From Lepidodermella squamata (Eukaryota > Gastrotricha): 64,000 nucleotides of DNA. The stretch is from NCBI GenBank assembly GCA_047495785.1, contig JBLDXI010000038.1, positions 744,001 through 808,000 on the forward strand, read 5' to 3'. Position 1 is the first letter of the stretch, and each line of letters begins with the position of its first letter. The position numbers were made by a program, and so were the translations under genes. Of this stretch, positions 57,301 to 64,000 are shown piece by piece. The notes under the pieces are model-generated. The model ran no database searches. It saw only the letters and a program-made list of their open reading frames with translations, and was not told where the DNA came from.

Positions 57301-58341
57301 GTATATTTTAATTCTCCGATTTTCCAGCTCAATACTAATATTGACATCGATTCGTCCCAGTTCATAGAAATACGGTGTGATGCAGTAGATAGTTGGCACA
57401 CCCCCCTGAGCTGGTTGGGAATAAATGCCAGAAACGCGCAGCCAACCTTTTTCACTATCGTGGAATGAACAATTTATACCGCGCTGAGTTTCTGGGAAAC
57501 ATGGCCCGGTAAATGCGACTGGGTAATGCCCCATAACGTCGACAAAAGGTGGTGTAACTTTCAATTTACGAAGGCCATTTTCATAGATAGAATCATCGCA
57601 ATTTGCAATGGCTGTTATGTTGGAGCTATCGACTCGAAATACAAACTTCCCAGAATCACCCATGTTCGTACGATCGATCAAATTTATGGCGTCAGTCGAG
57701 CAGGACTCGTTTAGTTTCATGAAATTGACGCCATCCCCGGCATCAAATCCAGTTTTCGCACAACCGCCATTCCCATTCGCCCAGTCGAGTTTGTTGAAGT
57801 AGATAATCGCGAATGACATGACCCCATCAGTCGTTAAAACTAGTTGAAATGTGTTTTTCTTATATCTTGGACCTCGATACGATGAAACATTTAGCCATGT
57901 GCTGATTAAAATCCATTTCAAATTAATTCCGTACAATTTGGAGTATTTCTTGACCACATCATACGCAGCTTTTTGAAGCAAAGTTTTATCAGTCGCTTGC
58001 CGGTAATACAAAGTTCCGCCATTCCTGGTGTCAGCATCGGTCCAATAGGCAGCAATCATGCGGGAGTCTGACGTCATTTGCCCGCATATCGGGTTGAATG
58101 CCGTTAATGCCTGGCCGAACGAAATGTATCCATTGTTGTTGATCCAAAGGCGAGTTTCTTGTTTTTCCCCAAATGGGTAAACAAAAGGCGACAGATTAAT
58201 TTCTTCGGTCGAGCCGTCATCTGTTACTGGCAACATGCTGTCACCCTGAGTTGGCCCGAAAGGGTAGAAATCAACCAAAGATACCGCAGATAGTGCGGTG
58301 TGGCAATAAAAAATGATTAGCGTAGATTTAAATATTATCAT
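54388..58341 (-). CDS. Mesh/SUSD2-like NIDO-AMOP-VWD-sushi protein
   Basis: Uninterrupted frame of 1317 residues. Signal peptide about 1-19; NIDO domain about 60-240 (LWINNNGYISFG, FQLVLTTDGVMSFAIIYF); IPT/E-set-like part about 262-355; a short Thr-rich linker (about 373-388); AMOP-type region about 555-680 (PCPCTEAQA, CKLSSQFC); VWD domain about 682-870 (GDPHITTFDG, GLLGNFDGNPDNDL); CGDNAPCLFDY at about 908; then five sushi/CCP modules about 950-1275. This order is that of insect Mesh, a smooth septate junction protein of gut epithelium, and of vertebrate SUSD2/MUC4 relatives. The last 20 residues are hydrophobic (LFPTLIDFIAFVCLLVR) with almost no cytoplasmic tail, so it may be GPI-anchored, unlike Mesh. 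The lack of introns over 4 kb is odd next to its intron-rich neighbour. Confidence 0.88.
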   Translation of the reverse strand: MIIFKSTLIIFYCHTALSAVSLVDFYPFGPTQGDSMLPVTDDGSTEEINLSPFVYPFGEKQETRLWINNNGYISFGQALTAFNPICGQMTSDSRMIAAYWTDADTRNGGTLYYRQATDKTLLQKAAYDVVKKYSKLYGINLKWILISTWLNVSSYRGPRYKKNTFQLVLTTDGVMSFAIIYFNKLDWANGNGGCAKTGFDAGDGVNFMKLNESCSTDAINLIDRTNMGDSGKFVFRVDSSNITAIANCDDSIYENGLRKLKVTPPFVDVMGHYPVAFTGPCFPETQRGINCSFHDSEKGWLRVSGIYSQPAQGGVPTIYCITPYFYELGRIDVNISIELENRRIKIYQAYLSVAALAPQAEAKNISIIRSVITTTSSTSTTSTTTTAAPDIPVDQQDYREGIVESDIQEEFYNTSLMEQVFSEEEIRENVTIIDLSWDSFSQVIANVTLVDVILAWFNPTRKEFEDIATLAKQLPNVGTAVVQFSESLLANNLTSSQLSLSFVTMAVSPTTSAKVGPISPLQIGIRLFTAYVPATFLIGIQPVSNQFEITTFTTKDLVPCPCTEAQAGIDGRFKKDAEKSASIDFFHAGGVSSYRNVQPIRWSKAGQQCVYAENGNLLVGPNSGGTANYINPDISPAFHYYYDILPWFLYCKLSSQFCFKYYDKRPSQNCDGYISPRPSQANGDPHITTFDGLQYTFNGVGEYLLVDDGSGGSFSVQARMEQFGTTQASVFTAFALRHGKTRIQVEKSTEHSAEVVVDGHQIFFDEPGLQSQTFNREVTITAVADDLSVISVSLSSGVTFSFQTAHDAMSVTASSTDSNRGVFRGLLGNFDGNPDNDLRSPNGAIIPTNANISTIHSKFGMRWMTKDAESLFYYPLGSSYSTFVKPNFKPNFGIPDMVNLPKEAKLICGDNAPCLFDYVTTEGNLAFANQTLADQLFFEETVSIAEQVVLRCKDIGKPRHGYATFSDGILIGSVVEVHCDPGYALNGSSQIICQGNDSLGMRWSDPMPDCALLTCPSIYTSDSNLRLRTTNGHRPGSIALFSCPEGYWLNGRSLVTCSGNDFTDVGWSASIPTCEPLECPQLPNLENGQYIFTSRNFTVNTAVKVFCDPGFEIANGTNSTLICSGSHPDLMTWGSEPFPRCVKQRCKPAIDNSSIPNGFISAEFDDSSRAGYAFTFGCNSGYGLKGNNLVRCSINSNGSLNWDSPVPKCALLMCAYPSDLIINGLAEASNGALLGSVLNYYCNPGYELIGASSSTCSGTSLETMAWSNKAPICAPAKSASANLTICINCSKNSGEMVTLRLFPTLIDFIAFVCLLVR

Positions 58342-60642
58342 TTTCTATACCGGCTTTTACGCTGGAGTATGTGCCGAAAATAATATCTAGAAAATATTTT
58401 GAAGTAAAACAGCCCACTTGCACTTCCGCACGGCTGTTTGCTCAGAAAATTGACTTCCGGTCTTTCTTGAATCAAATCAAGCCGGCACCGTCTGTGACAA
58501 GAGTGTTAGTTCCGGTTAAGGAATAAAAATCACTCATTTCCGAATTGGGAAATTTTACAATTTTTAGATCGAGAGTAAACTACTTTATTAAAGTCTCATA
58601 CCAGAGCCCTGCTTAGGGCTATTCAACTTATAAGAGCTCCCACTTCATCAAGGAATGTGGGACTCTTGTGCCTAAGATCACTGAGTTTGCTAATTCTTTA
58701 TCATGAGAGCTAACAAGCGTTTGGAAATTTCGAATTCATAGCAAAAAAAAGTACCATCATAACAAAATTACAGAAAGGCAAGAAAGGCTTATAAGGGTTT
58801 ACTGCTCGACGTTCCGAAATCATTCAAGATTTCATCATCAGGAGACATTAGTATGAATGTAAACAGAGTTTTTCAGAAAATATGAATTGCATGTTTCCAA
58901 AGATGAATTTCAGCAACGAACTGGAACTAGACCTGCAAGATCGGCGAGTCATTTTCAGCGTCAACAAAAGCTAGATAACCAGAATAGCGCCGGTCATATT
59001 TAAAGGCAACGCTTCGAACAGACATAACAGATAACTTGACCTAGCCGACTCGCTCGCAAACATCGTTGAATCCATCGAATTGAAGGGGAAATGGGTTTTC
59101 GAAAAGTGTCAGATCTTATCAGCTGCACCAAAATCATGCCGTGATACTTCAAAAGCTCAATAGATACGTACCTTGCAATTCTTCTGGAAACGAAGGTTGT
59201 CCTGTTTCCCTCGTTTACGATGATCAGTCTTCGATGACAAAATTACAACTTCAGTCTACGCCCAAGATCAATGCAATTATAACAGCTGCTAGAATTAGCA
59301 TCTCTTTGCACAAGAATGTTACGTTGATCCTCCTGTTGCTCTTAGCAATTATAGCAATTAGCATGTCCTTCTAGCAATCCTGGGGTCCATTTAGACTTTA
59401 GACACTTGAGATGCATCCCTGCAGGTGGGAGATTTTACGAGAAGAAGCTTAGCTGAATGAAAAGATCCGCGTAACTCCACGCTTCTGGCTGTTATAATTG
59501 CACTGATGAGACAAGAGCCAATGATGGTGATCAGCACGAAAATGTCTGCGGTCAAAGTTAGCAATAAAATTTATTTTAAGCTTTAAGATTACGTTAAAAC
59601 AAAACATTGTTAACAAAAATAATATAAAAAATGAAAAAGGTCAATAGTTTTTTCAAATGTTGGCGGGGTACTTTTGAACGAAGGCTACCGCGTCCCGATT
59701 CGCGTTGCAGAACTTTTCGCTCTTATGTGGTTGTTAACCTCTTATCTTATTACTGCGCGGAAATATTCGGTCACGGCCTGCGCAGGTCACGCATAAACGC
59801 CCAAAGTAGGTACACTTTTGCCAATTTTCTACTATTCTGCGTAGACCTTATTATATAGGGGGCTGACGGTGTGCCTTTTTTCCTCTTCCCTGGCCATTTC
59901 CCTTTTCGCCGCTGTCCTTTCCCAACCCTCTCTTCATTCTTCGGGAGGGCACGACCGTGCCCCCACAATCTTAACTGCTGACCCAGTTTGGCAAGACAGC
60001 CTCTTGTTAACGTCTTCCTCCTCAATACTCTCTAAACTACATTCGGCTTTCCTCTTCCCTTTGCCCATTCCACTGGAGGGCAGACAGGGCTTGCAAAATT
60101 TGCGAGTTATTTCCTCGCTAAAATGCGCGATATCTTGTTGGTTTTCTTTCATTTTATGATGTGTTTATCAACAATTATCCTGAAGTGATCAGTTGAAAAA
60201 TTCTCCGGAATGCCTTTTATTCCTGCGATTGCGAGTAAAGTTGATCGCCGCAGCGCCAATCACTGCTTTGAATCTTTGACGTTGTTAGTATATCTCGTTT
60301 TATTTCATTGGACCTGATGCGGCATCTAAGGAATAGGGTATTAGATGCTTCATACTTTCGGCTGAGCTAGGGACGTTTTCATTCGCTCCTTTCTCGTTAC
60401 TCCCTAATTGCAGTCTCAAACAACTGCAATCGAATTTATGTTTGTTTTTATTTTATATTAGTATCGGTCGTGACATGCTTTACCCCTGCCTTCTCGAACT
60501 ACGACTTCAAACCGTAATTTGGAATTTCAATCGGGTGTCATAAGATTTTGCCAAGATTCCTTCTATTTATTCATTATTGATGCCATCTGTTAGGTGTTTA
60601 ACGATGTAAAATTCGAGCTAATTTGTATGCCACGGCCGTGAT
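58342..60642. other. Intergenic, with a possible decayed gene at 58906-59374
   Basis: Divergent upstream region of the Mesh-like and Ig genes. From 58906 a plus frame reads protein-like for 80 codons but is broken by stops (58975, 59032, 59159). A second frame (59141-59374) ends in a hydrophobic LILLLLLAIIAISMSF like a GPI signal. This could be a pseudogene of a secreted protein or chance. The remainder, including the T/C-rich 59870-60150, shows nothing. Confidence 0.35.
58906..59374 (+). pseudogene. Possible broken GPI-anchored protein gene
   Basis: An ATG frame at 58906 (MNFSNELELDLQDRR) stops at 58975, yet coding-like sequence continues in the same frame (SLANIVESIELKGKWVF). A second open stretch follows in another frame, with Cys residues (VPCNSSGNEGCPVS) and a C-terminal hydrophobic tail ending at a stop at 59372-59374. 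Several stops and a frame change would be needed to join them, so if real it is dead. No family recognised. Confidence 0.25.
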
Positions 60643-61912
60643 ATGGCTTTCTTTACGAGAGTCTTCATAATGGTCCTGACGGACGTATTCTTCGGGGCAG
60701 TTGCTGATACGCGGAGTGACCGTGCGGGTAACTTTGTTATTTTTTTAGTAATAAGATATACATATGCTAAATCACTGCAGTGTACTTTCATTAGCAAATT
60801 GTTTAAGTCAATGTTCAGGTCATTCTAATTCGTTATTATTTGCAGAAATACTTGCCGATCCAAGTTTTGGAACTGGTGTCGTCTACGCTGGTGAAGGCTC
60901 CGCGTCTACTTTGGCTTGGCGTTACCATGTACCCATGGTCAGCGAGTTGACTGAAATCAGTGTTACGCACAACGAGCGACACGCTGTTCGTTTTTTTCGC
61001 ATAAGGTCAGTGCCTGCCGTATGATAGTTTCCGTAATTAACTCACGAATTTACTTTTCAAAGTTCATCTCCTCAGCAAATCACCAATATAACCGCTGTCT
61101 ATCCTCCGTTTCCAAGTGATGTATTCTTGAATGATTTGGAAAACATGGTAATTTATAAGCAGGCAACTTCTATGGGTGATGTTAAATTTCACTTTTTCAA
61201 TGAATAGACTGTTGGCTTGCGATTTCAAAACATGACGAAGTCTTTGTCTGGCAATTGGACTTTGAGCATCGTGTACTCAAACATTGCTGCACCCGCAGCC
61301 CGAAGCTCCATCGTTCTTTATGTCGCTTGTAAGTATCGTTTTATTTATAATAGAATCTTCTTCGTTCGAATTCGGAATTTTTTTTAATTACATGATAATT
61401 AGATTGCTTACTCGAGCCTATTAGTCAATTTTACGTTTTGCAAGAAATAGAAAATGTTGCAAGAAATTTTTTAATTATCTTCATCTTCATCTGAATAATT
61501 ATATTTATTTTCCTCTTCTCTGTAAGACGACACCAACACCAAGCAAAGAAATTGATCAAGTAAATAAAGTTTTTTTTTTTATTTATTTCAGCTAGCCCAA
61601 ACAACGTCCGTGTGCAGCCATCTTATCGATATCCTCTTATACGCAGCCAGCTTGAAATTCAATGCCTAGCAACAAGTGACAGCCCAGCAAACTTAGCCAA
61701 ATTCGCCAAGCCTATCGTATTTCGGTGGTTTCATAATGGAATGACGCTGAGCGACAGCCTTATACCAGCTCCGGAGCCTTTAAATGGTCAGACGTGGTCT
61801 TCCAAACTCACGATTCCAAGTGTAGGAGAAGCCCATGCCGGAGGGTACGCGTGCAAGGCTGAAGAAGCGGGAATGTCGACGATGTCGCCTACCGTTAGAG
61901 TCAACGTTATCG
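60643..61912 (+). CDS. Immunoglobulin-superfamily protein, 3' partial
   Basis: Five exons with agreeing phases: 60643-60727, 60846-61005, 61063-61146, 61208-61328 and 61592-61912; the last ends in phase 1 at a GTTAGT donor, and no further exon was found before the right edge. It starts with a signal peptide (VFIMVLTDVFFGAVA). The first module, about residues 28-155, has WRY...SLSGNWTLSIVYSN and few Cys, a divergent Ig or fibronectin-like fold. The second, about 158-260, is a typical Ig domain: C in LEIQCLAT, W in FRWFHNG, and the D/GGYxC end as AHAGGYACKAEEAG. Phase-1 joining is common between Ig modules. The overall design suggests a cell-adhesion or receptor-tyrosine-kinase-like ectodomain (Tie/VEGFR-like), which cannot be decided without the rest. 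263 codons are visible. Confidence 0.8.
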
Positions 61913-64000
61913 GTTAGTCATTGCATTTTGTTTTCTGTCTAAGTAGCGTTGTTTTCATTTGTGCCTCGCGAGCCAGGCCGTTTGCGTATAACCCACGATA
62001 GCATTGTTATTTATTACCTTGTTTTATAACCTCATCGATTATAAACAGACACTAACTCGGGTAAAGCATAATTAACAAGGAGGGCTTTCACTTTCATATC
62101 TCAACGCGTGTATTTGTTTGGCTGATATTCACGATTCGTCATTTCAGCGGGCTAATTTTCTCCTACACAAACATGATCAGAGCCTTGTGTGTAAGATAGC
62201 GGAAGAAGATACCGCCGAGAGGCCTAACCACGGCATACGCGTGCCATTGGTGAACATGTTCGCCCCTGGCCACGCGTCAGGTTAACCAGCCGTATCTAAA
62301 TACTGACTACAAGCGCGAAATAAGATACAAAATTGTAGTTATAATATGCAGGCGGCTAACAATAACGCTCGCACGAACCTTGCCGGTTTCAGCAACGTCG
62401 AAAACAAAGAAAATCAACAGTAACGCAATTATGATGATAATGATGATAGACACGGCGGTTCGTTCTTTCTGCTCATATTTGGCGCTTAGCAGCGTCTATG
62501 GCTACGGCGCCAGAAAAAGCTATCCGATAGGATGAGAGGCTTGGCTGCGTTTGCTTGTGAATATATAATCATTTTTAGTCCCCAACGATTTGTTGTTGTT
62601 TGTTTGTTACGAGAACCGTTGCTCGAGGCCAAATGGATTAAGCACCCTCGCTAGTCAGCAAGTACCTATGCGGATGTAAGAATTAAATGAGGCTACGCCG
62701 CTGATTTCAATCGGAATCTTTGGCATGGGCTCATGCGCTTAGAGGTGGAATTATTATGCATCATTAGCTTCAATGGCCGAATGCCTACCGGCGTGTTTAT
62801 TTCGTTAATATTGCTGCTTAGCAGTCATCGGACGTTATCGATCGTCGGAAATGATTCGATTTGAAATGCCTGCTTAAGCCGATTCTTATGTTTCTTGAAC
62901 AGCTGTGCTAATACATTATTATTGTCCGCAGCCCTTGCAAAGCTTTGCACCGCTTGCTGTTTGTTTTTTCCAAATTCCAAAACAGTGCAAAATAGTTTGC
63001 GTATCACGCGCGGTGTGGAAAGTGCCGCCGGCGGCAAAAACACAACCGCTGTTACGCGCGCGCGGTGTGTTTTCTCGCCTGGCCGGCTATTTGTGTCCGG
63101 CGCCGTGATCACCGGTCACACCGCTTCTATCGCCCACCTGCGAGCCCATCCCCCGCCACCGGTGTCAGTAAATCGCATGCATTTTTAATGGCAGCTGTCT
63201 CAATTCTCGCCGGCCGGCGACACATGCGCGTATTCGGCTACCAATTTCACACCCTCTCGTGTTTAATTTTGTCTTATGCCGAGCTGCCTGTTGCATGATT
63301 AATGCCGGCCGCATTAGTCGACGGGCCGCACCTCCGGCTGGGCGAGAGAGCCCACTAAGCGGGGCATTAATGAAGTCGCTGCAGCCGCTGCTGGCCGTGA
63401 GTTGCCTCTTTCACCTCAACTGCTGCATTATTCATGGCCTAGGATGTGAAACAGTTGACTAGCGTCGCTTGGATGCTCCACGCACTGGCCTGGGTCGCTG
63501 TCGATGCGCGGCCTCGCTCGGCACTTAGGCGGCGTGTCGTCTGCTGCTAATAGTAAACATTCCGCGTTATTGGTGTTACGTTGTAAACAAACCTGGCCAA
63601 CTTGCCGCTGTAATAACAATGATAAATAATATACAACTGCAAGTAGTGGCTATTGCAAGGCACTGTGGCGCTTTGCTTTTTGCATCGCCGTCGCTGATGA
63701 TTGTGATGGGCCAACTGAGCAGTGGCCTCGAGGTGCGCATGTCGCCAGCGAGAAAGTAACAACAATGAGCCCCGGATTTAGCGCTGTCTTCATTACACAC
63801 TCGCATGTGAGCTGAAGATTTCAGCCAGTCGATACGAGAACATCATAGCCAGGTAATGCGCCACACTGCGCCATGCGCCGCAGAGCACCTACGTGTCCCG
63901 TATGCGAACGAACTGAAGGGCCGAAGAACGGACGAACACGAGAGCGTGTGGCACCGTAAGCAAATTTACTAAAGGCGAGATCGAGCTGCTGACGAGCTGG
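61913..64000. other. Long intron (or end) of the Ig-superfamily gene
   Basis: Over 2 kb without a supportable exon, unlike the 50-60 base introns elsewhere; first-half introns of receptor genes often hold regulatory DNA. The region 62990-63350 is GC-rich (CGCGCGCGGTGTG, CCGCCGGCGGC) and the frames open there are explained by composition. A short ATG/ATGATA repeat lies at about 62425-62450. Confidence 0.5.

Noticed and set aside
59869-60159. Pyrimidine-rich frame of 96 codons
   Set aside because: It starts with a non-ATG codon in T/C-rich DNA; the hydrophobic residues follow from composition.
62825-63188. Frames on both strands in the right-hand GC-rich part
   Set aside because: Open because of GC-rich composition inside a probable intron; no splice sites link them in phase to the Ig gene.

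Overview
The window looks like nuclear DNA of a small invertebrate, most likely a nematode. The evidence is the gene content (a tandem expansion of GT92/DUF23 glycosyltransferases, a globin with a nematode-like spread), very short introns (about 48-62 bp, ending TTTTCAG, TTTGCAG or TCTAG), and close same-strand gene spacing, with an AATAAA signal a few dozen bases before the next gene's splice-acceptor-like sequence in some gaps. That spacing is what trans-spliced operons look like. Another ecdysozoan is not excluded. Gene models were assembled by hand from reading frame, splice consensus, phase agreement and comparison between paralogues inside the window.

Layout. 1-3344: 3' two-thirds of an AAK1/BIKE-type endocytic kinase. 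3345-8992: gene-poor DNA with a perfect 22-bp-arm palindrome, the 3' end of a probable non-LTR element ending in an AAT tract, and a 5S-rRNA-like fragment. 8993-19588: six GT92 glycosyltransferase genes in a row, in two probable operons (A-B-C and D-E-F). 20358-21036: a small secreted or membrane protein. 21251-22687 and 26048-27531: two serine protease homologues without catalytic His and Ser, separated by a nest of foldback (MITE-like) elements. 27597-29016 (minus): a Thr-rich single-pass membrane protein with a cytoplasmic PPxY motif. 30266-31230: a globin with a long insertion before helix H and a GC-AG intron. 31760-34453: a pentameric Cys-loop channel subunit fused to two N-terminal concanavalin/LamG-like domains. 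34454-38847: a decayed retroelement fragment and a small secreted protein gene. 38848-47026 (minus): two long-chain acyl-CoA synthetase paralogues with a seventh GT92 gene on the plus strand between them. 48208-50765 (minus): a ceramide-synthase-like TLC protein and two Ly6-like GPI-anchored proteins. 51617-52066: a PLAC8-family protein. 52410-54124: a membrane-anchored collagen/EGF protein. 54388-58341 (minus): a Mesh/SUSD2-like NIDO-AMOP-VWD-sushi protein. 60643 onward: the 5' part of an immunoglobulin-superfamily gene whose next intron runs off the right edge.

Most products are secretory-pathway or cell-surface proteins: Golgi glycosyltransferases, GPI and transmembrane adhesion proteins, a channel and lipid-metabolising membrane enzymes. 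The strongest candidates for something undescribed are the LamG-LamG-Cys-loop channel, the globin with the inserted domain, the paired pseudo-proteases, and the GT92 array with operon-like junctions.
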